NCBI RefSeq assembly: GCF_018691265.1
Contig: NW_024881272.1
Location: forward strand, 25,037,323-25,101,322
DNA: 64,000 nt
Reading direction: 5' to 3'
DNA from: Tyto alba
Taxonomy: Eukaryota; Chordata; Aves; Strigiformes; Tytonidae
In this document: piece after piece, positions 9,201-20,480 of the stretch
Numbering within the stretch: the first letter of the stretch is position 1
How the letters are laid out: every line of letters starts with the position of its first letter
Position numbers and translations under genes: made by a program
The notes under the pieces: model-generated
What the model was told of the DNA's origin: nothing
The model's database searches: none
The model's input: only the letters and a program-made list of their open reading frames with translations

Positions 9201-11718
9201 ACAGAATATCCAAAATCTCTCAGTACACCTGCATGTGTCCATATGCTTACCTGTGAGTTGCTACACTATGAGGAGAGAGTAGTTTAGTAAAAAATGCCCA
9301 ACATAGGAGCCCAAACGGGTGTTCAGAGAGTAGTGATGGTAGGAAACCAAGAAACCCCAATTCGTTTGTTACTATGTCTAAAAGTTGCGTTATCTACTCT
9401 TGGATTCCTCAGAAGCACTTACAGGAAAAATAAATTTTAAAATCTCCATCCATGAGTTTCCTAGTATCCATGTAACAAAAGAAAACATATTTCAGCTGTT
9501 ACCTCCAATGGCATAGACCATTCCTCCCACCACAGCCACACCCAGCCCACTCCGGGCCTGGTGGAGGGAGGACACTGTGGTCCAGTAGTGGCTGAAGGTG
9601 TCAAATCGCTCCACACAGCTGAGGGCTCTACTGTCACTCCAGCGTCCTCCTTGCAGTCGCGTGTACCCACCTAGAAAGTAAGTGGAAAGATCACAGCTGA
9701 GTAAGAGCTTCCCACTTAAACCCACGCTCCTATATCTAAACCATCAAAAAAATTACAGTAACAGCCATTAGCCATTTTTAGTAGGAACTGGACTTTTCCA
9801 AGCAGCATTGTTTGTCCAGTACACAAGGAATAATGGTCACCTTGAGGGCCATGTAACTTGTGCCTGAGCTAACCACTTCACCACAACACTACAAATATTA
9901 CCATTTGTGTTCTCAGCAAAATACAGAGACCAGCCAACAGCCTTTGCTACTTTAAGTCTGTGTTATTTTCCAGAGTGAAATGAGAGCATTCTCTTCCAAT
10001 AAAAAGCTGCAGCTTTGCTGAAAACTTGCAATTTCAAGCATCCCATCATGCAAATTAGAATATTCTGGAGAAAAAACTTCAACTTTCAGAAGAACAAAGA
10101 GTGCAGTAAGTTTGAATACACCATTCCAGCAGTGAACCACTGGCAAATCCTCTGCTGATTTGCAGATTTCCACCCAAAGCAAGTAATTTTTAGAAGGCAA
10201 ATCTTGGCTTTGAATGCCATGTCATAATGCCATGAAATGTGAATGCTGCCCTTCTGTGCAATTCTAAGAAGAAAGCAGCTAACATGGTAACTCTGCCAGA
10301 TGAAATATTTTGCTATTTGTATATATTTTGATTAAAAAAAAATAATAATCCAGTATCTCTTTCAGTATTGTAATACGAGATACTACTTCATCACTTTGTT
10401 TTACAAGGTTCAAACAGCCACATTCTAACCTACTGCATAAAGGTACTTCCTGGCTTTCCTCCGGGGACGACCTTTAGAAGCTTGCAGAAAACTGCTGACC
10501 TTGTTCTCTTTGGGAGATTTACAGACTTCACAATATTCTTTCAACAGAGTTTGCAGGGCCACTCGAAGGCTGAAATCTGGAATACCTTGAGGAAAAAAGC
10601 AGATGAAAAAAGACATAATGAAAAGTTAGAGACAGTAGAAAAGTTACTGTCTTCTCCTAAAACAGCAGACAAATCAAGATCGCCTACTTTTATATTACTT
10701 TTTCAAAAGCATGTTTTAAAGTAAGCTGTGCTCATTTGTTAAAAAGTAGAATTTGATTGGGTAAATATTTTCAACCATCATGCTATTAATTTTAATAATA
10801 TGGATTATCATAATCCAGTAATTTGGAATGGCACATTGTTTGCTCACATCCAAACATCTGATATTGTTTTTTTCCCTTCTTTCACTTACTTTCTATGTAT
10901 TTTAGTAGCCTTTGCGCTGGCAGCAGAGGGAATCGAACAGGCTCCAGTACTTCTACGACGTGTTTCTTTCTTTTACCCACATCCTTCAAAATCCATTGCA
11001 TTGCCGCTATGAAAACCTGGTACTCGTCCTCGATGCTGAGGTCCTCACTTCGCAAGATCTTAATCAGCTGCTCTTTTGTCAGGGCCAGGAACTCCTCCCC
11101 GCTCTGCACCTCCGGGAAGTGCGCCTGGATGTAGCTCTCGGTGAACTCCATCAAGTCGTGACAGGCGATCTGCTCGGAGAACTGGAAGAGGCCGACGCAG
11201 TTCAGCGGGTCGATCTGCCCCTTCAGGAACTCGCAGCAAAGCTCCACCACCTCGGTGAGCTGCAGCATGTCGGCGGCGACGATCAGCTCCTGCACGTTGT
11301 GCTCCCCGATGCTCACCACCCCTGCGGGCACGCACACGACAGCGGGCTCCGCTCGAGGCTGCGGCCACCGGGCAACCCCCCACACCGGGCCCGGCCGTCG
11401 GGCAACCGTCCCCGCCGCCCCCCGCCCCCGGCAGCCGTTACCTGTGTAGATGAAGTCGAGGAGCGTGTGGAAGGTGCCCGCCTCGACGCCCGCGATCCGC
11501 ACCACATCCCGGCCGGACTCCTTCATGCCGCCCGCGAAGAGCGCCGCGAAGTAAGGGCTGCTGGCCGCCAGCACCAGGCGGTGCACGGCGAACGCCTCCG
11601 GGCCCACCTCCAGCCGCACATCGCAGAAGCTCTGCCCGGCCCGCAGCCGGTTGATCTGAGCCAGGAGGAGGCGGGCGTGCCGGTCGGAGAAGGAGCTCCC
11701 CCCGCCCTTGGCCGCCAT
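6046..11718 (-). CDS. IPP: IPP (KLHL27), BTB-BACK-Kelch actin-binding protein, complete
   Basis: Eight coding exons, in transcript order 11442-11718, 10890-11321, 10430-10585, 9503-9670, 8545-8682, 8105-8227, 7209-7429 and 6046-6270, total 1740 nt: 579 aa plus TAA (human 584 aa as remembered). All junctions are GT-AG and phase-consistent. The domains are BTB/POZ at about residues 10-122 (FCDVRLEVG, HRLVLAASSPYF), BACK at about 127-230 (ELCCEFLKGQIDPLN) and Kelch repeats from about 283 to the end, with repeated GG doublets (YLYAVGGYTR, MVYAIGGE, IYALGGW, IYVVGGI, IYAVGGW, LYASGGR). The protein ends in GGVAVL, exactly as in human. IPP was first described as the intracisternal A-particle-promoted transcript of mouse and is reported to bind actin. 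BTB-BACK-Kelch proteins generally act as CUL3 ubiquitin-ligase adaptors, which is inference here. The start ATG has a strong Kozak context (G at -3 and +4). Confidence 0.97.
7209..7429 (-). CDS. IPP: IPP coding exon 7 (Kelch)
   Basis: The exon encodes GLIYVVGGISNEGVEL through VERYSFEE. The donor GAG|GTATGG is phase 0, the only phase-0 junction in the gene. Confidence 0.97.
8105..8227 (-). CDS. IPP: IPP coding exon 6 (Kelch)
   Basis: The exon encodes GWVGAEIGDTIERFDPEE through CFGCCEMQ. The acceptor is ttatttgcag and the donor CAA G|GTGAAT. Confidence 0.97.
8545..8682 (-). CDS. IPP: IPP coding exon 5 (Kelch)
   Basis: I found this exon by translating the minus strand between exons 4 and 6. 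It encodes GEDNSMIFDCTECYDPVT through AIYALG, aligned with the human GEKDSMIFDCTECYDPVT. The acceptor is ttaatgtgcag and the donor TTG G|GTAGGT. Confidence 0.96.
9503..9670 (-). CDS. IPP: IPP coding exon 4 (Kelch)
   Basis: The exon encodes GGYTRLQGGRWSDSR through MVYAIGG, almost identical to human. The acceptor is ttactttctag and the donor G|GTAACA. Confidence 0.97.
10430..10585 (-). CDS. IPP: IPP coding exon 3 (linker to Kelch 1)
   Basis: The acceptor is ttttttcctcaag and the donor is GTA G|GTTAGA. The exon encodes IPDFSLRVALQTL through the basic stretch RPRRKARKYLYAV. Confidence 0.95.
10890..11321 (-). CDS. IPP: IPP coding exon 2 (rest of BTB, BACK)
   Basis: The exon encodes VVSIGEHNVQEL through LLKYIE. 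It ends GAA A|GTAAGT in phase 1. It is the longest and most conserved exon, with the run FQFSEQIACHDL nearly identical to human. Confidence 0.97.
11322..11441 (-). other. IPP: IPP intron 1: 120 bp, GC-rich, open in frame
   Basis: The intron runs from GTAACG to gcccgcag. It is exactly 120 bp and has no in-frame stop, so exons 1 and 2 form one continuous 278-codon ORF if it is retained. Splicing restores TGVVSIG, aligned with the human TGIVNIG, so the intron is real. Confidence 0.9.
11442..11718 (-). CDS. IPP: IPP coding exon 1 (start and first part of BTB)
   Basis: The exon encodes residues 1-92 and ends ACA G|GTAACG in phase 1 after the conserved DFIYT motif. The ATG lies in the context GCGATGGCGGC, which also contains a YY1-like core overlapping the start codon. 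Confidence 0.95.
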
Positions 11719-11779
11719 CGCGCTCCCTCAGCAAGGCGGCGCCTCCCCGCGGCCCCGGCCGCCCTGAGGGGCAGTGCTG

Positions 11780-11790
11780 GCGCATGCGCA
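11780..11790. promoter_or_regulatory. IPP: NRF1 site 1 in IPP promoter
   Basis: GCGCATGCGCA is a perfect NRF1-type core palindrome, 62-72 bp upstream of the IPP start codon. Confidence 0.75.
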
Positions 11791-11806
11791 GCACCGCCCT
11801 CCCGTG

Positions 11807-11817
11807 GCGCATGCGCA
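11807..11817. promoter_or_regulatory. IPP: NRF1 site 2 in IPP promoter
   Basis: This is a second identical GCGCATGCGCA, 27 bp from the first. Paired NRF1 palindromes are typical of broadly expressed CpG-island promoters. Confidence 0.75.
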
Positions 11818-12049
11818 GGCCGGTGGCGGGAGGGAGCGCTCCCCCGCGCTGAGGCGGGACTGAGGCGGCGGGCGGGCGGGCGGGTGAGGGGCCCCACTGA
11901 GGTGTTCTGGGTGCTGAGCACCCTTCTCCCTCAGCGGGCGCAGGAGATCGGCCTGCCCCGCTTAAGGTACGTCTGTATGATCCTTCGTCTGCGTGCTTGC
12001 CCCACAGGCACCTCTGGCCACTGCACCACGGGCTCGCTGCCCGCTCGGT

Positions 12050-15000
12050 GAGGAGCTTTCTTGTCTGTGATTAAAGCTGGTCCCCTGCCAGGTTCGCTCA
12101 CTGCACCTGATGCCCAGGTAACTGGTGAACGGCAGATGAGTCGTCACCTTATTCACTGCACTCACAATCTTTGTTTTGCAGTCATATTCCCCTCAGGCAT
12201 GCTTTTGCATGCTGGATTCCTAGCTACGTTAATCTGTGCTTGTGAGAGAGAAACATGGCTGCGTTGGGGAGAAACCGCAGGCACCATCTGCCTGAGGCAA
12301 CCCCAGAGATGGGAGGTGGGGGGAACTGCCTGTCATTAGCTCAGGACTGTGGCATTAGAGCCAGCCCATGCACCCTCTTTCTCTGTAGTGTCATGCCGTG
12401 CTTGGGCCTTTTTAATTCCGGCATGGATGTTTCATCACAGTGTCCTTTAGCAGTACTGTGTGGGCCGCTGGGGTCAGCACTGATCTTGAGGCAAAGCATG
12501 CTTCTATCTTTGTGTAATTCACTGAGTCACTGCCTGCCTGAGCCCTGACCAAGGGATGGGCATCACATCCTGAGTTACATGCACGTGGTTACTGCATCTG
12601 GCAGAGCTGGCACTGATTCTGAGAGAAATGCAGCCCTCCTGAGTTTTCCACAACTGTTCTAGCAACATGACGTGCAGCCAAAGCAAAAAGCAATCAGAGA
12701 GCTTCTTGGAATGCTTCCATATCTATTTACTGTGAGACCGGGAAAGAAAAACATGTCTGCTTATAGTTACAATGGTCATGGCCCCTCAGGCTTTTCTCAT
12801 GATTCTGTGTTTCATTGTAATAACTTTTAAATATGCTTCTGGAAGGGATCTGAATCGTGATACTCTCTGGGGACTGTTGGTTTCTCTGTTCATCAGCATT
12901 ACATTCTTGACAGTAGAGTGGTAAAATTAACTTTCAAGCTGGTCTTAAAAAAATAACTATAGAAAATATAGATCTAGATAGAAGAATAAAGTTTATGCAA
13001 GCACACACAGTTGGATCCATGCTGATATAACTCAGTATAAATTTTAAGCTAGGCTAATAAATGCATTGAGATTTTTCTTTCATTGATGAATCACAAAAAG
13101 AAACCAGACCCCTCTCGTGCTGACATTTTATTCATTGGAAGTGGCCTGTGAGTAAAAGGCTTAGAATTCTCCTAAATGCCAGTGGCTCAGTCGCTGGCTG
13201 ATGTCAGCTGTTAGACACTTGGCCAGTACTAGGATTTCACAGCATAGCTCCAAATTTACAGACACAAAATAGTGTTGCTGAGACTGCTAATTTTGCCCCG
13301 AAGGCCTGTCCTGTACTGTATTAATGTGGTTGAATGGTTCTGTTTCCAGAAGAGCGCATTGCTTCAGCATGTTTCTTCTGTAACCACACAGAAGCTGTAC
13401 AAGATGGAGCTAATGCTCCCAAATAGTATTGTACATCTCCCAAAGCAAGCTGTAGATTTTCAGGAACATACCTGAAAGTACATTTGTCAGTGTGAAATTG
13501 CACTGTGTAATGATGAGCCTAATTCACTAACACCAAGAATGACAATCATTTCAATGAAGAAATTAAAAATGTCTTAAATTTTAATTTAATAGGCTTCTAA
13601 CATGATATTTGCCAATAAGCTACCTGAATGCTGACTTCCAGAGGACAGATGACAAAAGAAGGCATGCCCTGTGCTCCTCAGTGTCTTCCACTGCTCACAC
13701 CTGCACAGAAGTGTCACAGTACCAAAACCTCTCAGTGAGAAGAATCTTACCAACAAGTTATTCAGGCTTTCTCTTGAAAAACACTTGCTCTGTGCCAGAG
13801 TGCCCATGAAGCATTGCAGTCCTCCCCGTGTTAACCCCGAGGACCATGGCTGCTCAGATTTCCCTGGCTGAGGTCTTCTCCGGAAAACCTTTCCAGGTGC
13901 CGGAAGATGTTCTGCTGAGCTAAGGTGTCTGTGCTCCCTCTCTCAGATCCTGCAGATGGTGCTGCTACTACAGGATGGTACATTTGAGCATGCAACAAAA
14001 ATGGGTGGAAAAGGTGTTGCATGTGTGGGTGCTGTAGTTCTCTGTTACAGGAAGATCTTTGTTAGATTTAAGATTTTTTTTTTCCTGAACTGTGTAAAGG
14101 TGTAGGGCTTTTAGTCTCAAAAAAGCTACAAGAAAAATAATTGATTTGAAAGTGCAGTTTTGCCTGTCTGCCTCTAGTCAGAAGCCTGTTCTTTATAGCT
14201 ATAGCTTTGGGGATCATTTTGACTCAGTATTCAAGCAGTATCCTTACCATACTTGGCTGCTAAAATTCTCTCTCGCTGTGGAGAGATGAAACTCAGTCCT
14301 TGACTGTTTGTAGGTAGGACAAACCCTGTGGGATGTTTTGTGATAAGGAGCCACTTTCTATAAAAGCCAACCAGGATATGCCAGGTCAAATTCCTCCCCC
14401 AGTATCAGTGGGTATGAAATCTTCACTTCCTGTTGCAAACTGCAGTGCATCTCTGCATTTTGTCATCTGTGCTAAGGCATCTGCTATAATTGTTCAGTAG
14501 TACAGTCAGTTGCCATTTTAATTACTAATTGCCCGCTGTATTTACTACTTCTATTTTAATGCACTTGACCTATCAGAAGGGAGTTGCTGGACAGCCTCAC
14601 CAAAATGGAAAGGCGCATACTTTGTGATTTTGGTGTCCAGGTCGCAAAACCTTCATAGGATACAAACATTTTTGCTCCAATTTCCTAAGTTTCATAAGTA
14701 CCTGAACTCAAAATTCCTCCAAGGAAGTCAAAATTGCAGAAGTACAGAGCCACCAAGAGTTTTCGAGGACTAGAAGTACCTATAGTACACTAAGCTACAT
14801 CTCTCATGCTTTCAAGATGCCCTCTCTCTGTTAAAGCCTATGTTTGCCCAGGTTTCTCACTCTGGATGCCATTGAGTGCCCAAGGCAATGATGCAGATCA
14901 GCAGTCTCTGTTGATGCACAGTTTAGTGGAGCAGTGGTATGTGCTGCATGATGAATCTGGAGACCCTAATAGGGGTATGATAAGAGAGGTTGCAGGAATT

Positions 15001-18000
15001 CACACTCACATGACGTGGAAGAGGGAAAAGGCTCCCGGGATACTTTCAAGGTATTTCTCAAAGACAGTAGTGGTTAACCCATTATCACCACAATGGGACT
15101 GTTTATCATCTTGTCTACTCAGTTAAAAGCCTCTAATGAGCTAAAGGCACTAGATTCTAATTAGATACCTACATAAACCTGTTGTCAGCTTATGTTTTTA
15201 TGTGATACATAAGCTTTAGTGGATGAAGAAGCTTCCCTTCGGGGTCTGAATGTTTCCCATCTCAGTGGGTAAAGGCTTTTTCCTTCACAGTGAGATAACA
15301 TGTTTTCCAAACTTAAGTCAGGTGTGAGAACACTCTCTCTTGGTAGGTTTGGGTGAGGCCCAAAAGCTATTACCTTCATTCCTGTGAGGGTTAATGAATC
15401 TTGATGATTATGTGTGTATGTGTGTCGGGCAGAGGTCTGAACTGGAATTGAGCCAAAGATGGAGAGCAAGAGGGGTCCCCAAATCTAGTTGTTCTGCACA
15501 GACATCTGCAGAATATAGGGCTTGTGTGGAAACTTTTATATTTTCACACTACCAGAAAGGTGGTGATGGTTCTGTCCATTTCTCAGCTGAACTGTTAATG
15601 GCTAGGGAAACTGTAAAGCTCATGGAAGTGTCATGCTGAATGATTCTCCTCTCCTCTCTGAAGCCTTTGTGAACTTTGGTGAACATTAGTTTGGAATTTG
15701 TAATTAAGTATTTTTATTACTTTCACTGTAATACAGCTTCAGGTAAAGGTGACATAAAGGTAACTACCTGATATCAGAGTTGTCAGTCCAGACAGATTTA
15801 GCATTCTTGAACTGGGTGTTGAACAACTCTCCTGAGTATCTGCATTGCACCAAAGGAACTGAGAAGCCGACTGTGCTAGAGTCCAGCTGAGTGGGGTGGT
15901 GCCTTCGGGTGACCAACCATAGCCCAGGGAGCCACTTGGCAGGCAGCAAAAGTGGGGAGCACGTCTGAGCTGCAAGAGCCTCCAGAGGAAATGTGACATT
16001 CCCAGTGGGTAACGAACAGATAATGGCTTGTGATTTCAGGAACACTGGCAATATTTCTCTGCTGTGTGCTCCAGGCTTCACCTTCACAATAGTGTTGGGT
16101 CGAAAGGTGATTGGTGTATGATAAAAAGTAATAAGAAAAGGAAAAAAAAAGTTCAGTCTTAAAGTATGCCCTAGCAATGAGAGGATTGTGTCATCTGACC
16201 TACTTGTGTGGAGAGGTTCATGTACTGGGTACACTTACCTAGCAGGAAGTTTGGAGGAATTCCAGCGAAACTGGTAATGTTGTGCAACATGCATGGCTAC
16301 AGTTCCCCACCAGTTAGAAGATTATTGTGTTTAAGCCATAGGTCTGGAGCAAATCCAGGCAAATTGATTTAAAGTAAACATCCTGGATGTAGTGTGTCAG
16401 ATACTAGCACAATATTGTTTTACTCTTTCTCATTTCTCCTGTGGGAATAATCATTCCATGAAGAAGGAAAGTGATCTAATGAGAGAATTAACTCAAGAGC
16501 TTGAACATTGAATTAATCACAGCTGTCTGAGAGGGGAACCAAGGCAAACTCCACAGAGAGCATTTCCAAGGAAGGAGGCCAAAAGAATACTAAGACTCAG
16601 ATAGCAGCTGGTGATCAAAAGAGGCAGGAGAGAGGGTTTTAGTAGCTAAAGGGAAGCAAAACTGCAGCAGAGTTTCCCCTCATTTCTCTAAGTTAAATCT
16701 CAGTAGGAGATCGCTGCAACTTTTTCTTGGAGCTGTTGAAAGCTACCAGATTGTTGGGGTCTGATCCTAACTGTGTTCCACTTATCTGCAGTAGATGATT
16801 GATTTCATAGCTTGGCTCTTTTGTCACTGTTGTCTAGAGCTGTCCTGCAGCTTCACACTGAATTAGACCGGCTCGCTAAGGTGACTTTATCAAAGGTGCA
16901 GGTCTTCATTTGCCAAAAGGAAAAATGAGTTGTGCTTGAGAATTATCAGTCCTCATGCATGTGGGACTTCAGTCTTGCCATTAGTAATGTTTGGCAATCT
17001 TTCAAATTGTAATCCAATGCTGTTTGGACTCTTTACTTAACTCTTCTTGTCTAAATTACTGTGTTCCCTTGGATAATAGAGCAAACATACAACAGACCCA
17101 TGAGCTGTCTAGAGCATGTGGTATTTTTTTAAATAACTGCAAGTTATGCAAACCTTTTGAACAGAAAAAAGGAAGGAAAATAAAAAGAAAATGTGCATAA
17201 ATTCAGCTAATTTTATTCCCTTTATTTTATATAGTCATTAGATACATACCAGGAGCATGTTTGCTCTCCTAGAAAGTATTGCACTTGCGTTGACAAGCTT
17301 GTGAGCTGATTTCATTGTGAAGATGGATAGAGTTAAACTCTTCCTGATACCCACCACATTCCACAGCCTGTGTGTGCAGTGGGGTCATTCCAGAAGCAGT
17401 GGAATGTGAGATAGTCATGAACTCTGAGTAACTGTTCGTAGGATGTCTGCAGGTCCTGCATCTGCTTGCTTTGTGAGTCAGGACTTCCAGGGCACTGCAT
17501 ACACTGCAGCCTTAAAAGATTAAAACTATCACAGTGCAACATTTCAACTGTAAATGTCATAGGCTGCTATTACACATCCCAGCTCCTTGCCATGTATATT
17601 CCTGGATTAATTTTTTCCTTGATTTACCTTTCCTCAGTGAAAGCATTTTTTCATCTCCCTTTTCAGAATTTCACCTTTGGACACTTGGACTAGTTCTCTG
17701 GTTAGAAGATGATTTTTATTCTAATCTTGTCCTTCAAAGAGCTTGCAAAATGTCTACTTCATTGTCTGTGTAAACAAAAGTGTTGACTAGAATCAGAACA
17801 GACCCTTTGAGATTCCTAACAGAAGACCTGTCTGAGGTTAATGACAACATACTCATAGTAATATCTTAATATTTTTTTAAACCAGCTGTGCACCTGTGTT
17901 ATGGTGATTTCGTTTGCACTTTGGTTTTCTGTTTGCTTATCAGGATGTTACACCAAATGTTATCAAAACCCTTAAAAAAGCCGTATCTACAGCTTTCCCT

Positions 18001-18549
18001 TTTTCTGCAGGTTGGTTGTCTCTCAGCAAGGGAAATTAGCCTGTTTTGAGATTATTTGTTTTAAATAATTTAACAATTATTTTTATATTTTCATTATCCT
18101 TCAAGGCACATGGAAATGCATTTTTTAATAACTTGTTCTATTTTTTGGATACTCAGGTTTCTGCAATATTTTATTTCATAAAATCTCTTTTATAATTTTT
18201 GCATAATAACTTTTGTCCAAGGATCACTTTACAAAGTGCAATTCCATTTGCCATGTGAAATAAGGCTCTTGTTGAGAACTTGAAACAGAACTTGTCTGTG
18301 CGAGTCCTAGTTCTGCAATACTTGCAATGATCAGATAAGTCTCTTACTGACTCTCTCCCGCTGACTCAGTTTGCTTCTCACTAGTTATTTTCCCCTCAGG
18401 TATATCTTGAAGATTAATGAATATTTATGAAATGCTCCAAGTGAAACCTGCACATCAAAAATGCAACAGAAGTTGAAAATGTCATAATTACCGATGCTTA
18501 TTATTTCTTAAAAAGAAACTTATACTGCAGTCAATATCCATGGAGAATT
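12050..18549. other. Intergenic, no gene recognised
   Basis: This is sequence upstream of IPP and downstream of the riboflavin-binding protein gene. Short ORFs here have no recognisable family, no partner splice structure and no codon pattern that I would defend. No RNA gene is seen. Confidence 0.5.
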
Positions 18550-20480
18550 ATGAACTATAAAAATAAAGTGAGAACTCTAAAGGTACTACAGGAAATTGTG
18601 GCTGGCACAACTAAATTGAAGGTGAAAACAACTGAGTAACCTGATGAAGAAAGCCTTGCAATGGCACACGATACAGTTGGCAAGTTTTCTTAATAATGCT
18701 TAGTACTGAAATATGTGCAGGATGAAGCATTTGTATTACAGAAGGATGATGAAATCCTTTTCAGTCTGCAAGTAATTAAAGATGAGGTTCATCATCATAA
18801 GTAACATTAATAATGTTGAAGCAGCAGTCTCAGATAACCTATACTAAAGAGCTCTAACAGAACTGTCAAGAGAAATCTCATTTGTAATAACTCCTGGCAT
18901 TTCAGTGAAATTTCAGAAGACTCAGAGTATTGTGCCAATGTTTAAGGAAAGAAAATTAAATAAACAGAGCAAGCAGGATGACCCAGCTAGCTGTGTTATG
19001 GTTAACGTGACATGAGTCCTAAGTAGCACAGTACCAAAGCTGATACTTAACCAGGTTGTAAATGAGTCAATAATTGGCAATAATTTTTATTAACATGGTC
19101 TTGTCGATAAACCCAATTTAATTTCTTCATAAAGGTTGTACGTTTGTTTCCTACAGATTAGTGTAGAAACATATTTCACAACATGTTTCACAAAGGATTT
19201 GATCTACCATTGTGACATTTTGATAAAGACCTTAGTCTAGTGTCAGTAAATACAGAGACATTTCTGTTGTCTGGGCCAGCGTGGGTCCAGAAGCAGGGCA
19301 TGTACTTTTGAGCCGTGGGGCATAGCAGGCACTTAGGAAATTAGGTCAGCATTAGCTGGGGATGACTGCAGTCATCAGTAACTTGTATCTTTCTTTTCCC
19401 TGGTTCACCTTCACAGTGTGTTGCTGTAGTCTGATTTTTAGTGATTTGCATTATTTTAAATTTTGCTCTATCTGAGTTGTCCTAGCCTTTCTGTAAATGT
19501 AAAATCACCACTGATAGCATTTCTGAGTGACACAGAGATTGTCTAAGATATAAATTACTGTGAGTATAGAGCAGCTAGACAGAGCAAGCAGTGGCTTAGG
19601 AAGGTTGGTATATTCACATGAAGGTTTTGTAATACAACCAAGTTCAAAGCAATAAGCCTAAGAACTAAGATCACAGTTCATCCCTCCGGGACCAGGGAAC
19701 TGTATAGTGGAAAAGAGTTAACGCCATGAAAAAATGAGGAATCGTAACACATGGACACTGGAGGTGTGCAAATAATCAGAACGATGCTCTTGTAGACACA
19801 GGCAGAGCAATTAGGGAGAAGTGTGTAGAGAGGCAGGGATTTGGTGCTCTCTCTGTAGGTTGCCCTTAGCACTGCCGTGGAGCATGGCTTTGATTTGTAC
19901 AATTTAGGGAGGATATTAATGACTGGAGAAGGTACAGAGAAGAACCATAAGTATGATTTAAGGAGAGAGGGAATGTCTTACAATGATATATGTAAACTAA
20001 ATAGAGCTAAGATAGAGCTAATTGCTAAGAAACAGTTTGAGCCACTGTACATGCTGCTGAGCAGAAAAGCAGTGATGAATAATGAAGAACTCATTAATAC
20101 AACAGGCTTTAGCAAAAAACGGTGACTGAAAGCTGAAACAACAAATGTTAAATTAGGGATAATCTTTAACACTGAAGAAACAAATTGTCAGGTGCGTTGG
20201 TCAATTCTCCATTATTTGGAGTTTTAAATCAAGACTGAAAGTCTTTCTGGATGATAACTTGTATTTGAGTAAAACATATCTGGATCAATGAAAGAATGAC
20301 CAAGAGGTATGGGACAATTTCTATGCTAGGCACAAATGAGTGGTTCTTGACTTAGAAAAGAGATAACCTAGAGGAAATGTGGTAGCTCTGCAAAATGATT
20401 AGGGTCACAAAAGAGTTAAATGGTTGGTTTGCTTAGGGTACATCATGAATCGGTGGGAGAGTTATGAATAGCAGCTAAAT
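18550..20480 (+). mobile_element. Decayed CR1-like LINE, plus strand
   Basis: The sequence is full of stops and frameshifts but keeps the outline of a CR1-clade reverse transcriptase unit. VPMFKER is encoded at 18932-18952, matching the start of the RT domain (typically VPIFKKG), and is followed by a degenerate counterpart of the DPGNYRPVSL block. The 3' portion (about 19900-20300), including the phrases ggagaaggtacagagaagaa and taaatcaagactgaaagtct, resembles the 3' ends of ancient amniote CR1 copies that I remember. No 3' microsatellite tail is visible. The boundaries are approximate. Confidence 0.55.

Larger units (their letters stand above)
11060..11960. promoter_or_regulatory. IPP: CpG island and promoter of IPP
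   Basis: The island is GC- and CpG-dense and spans IPP exons 1-2 and the region upstream of the start. No TATA box is seen. Transcription on the minus strand should begin at about 11740-11860, near the two NRF1 palindromes. The plus-strand side ends with a strong donor-like site at 11966/11967, so divergent transcription is possible. Confidence 0.8.

Noticed and set aside
10912..12051. 379-codon plus-strand ORF opposite IPP exons 1-2
   Set aside because: Antisense shadow of conserved IPP coding exons plus a GC-rich promoter; no recognisable protein.
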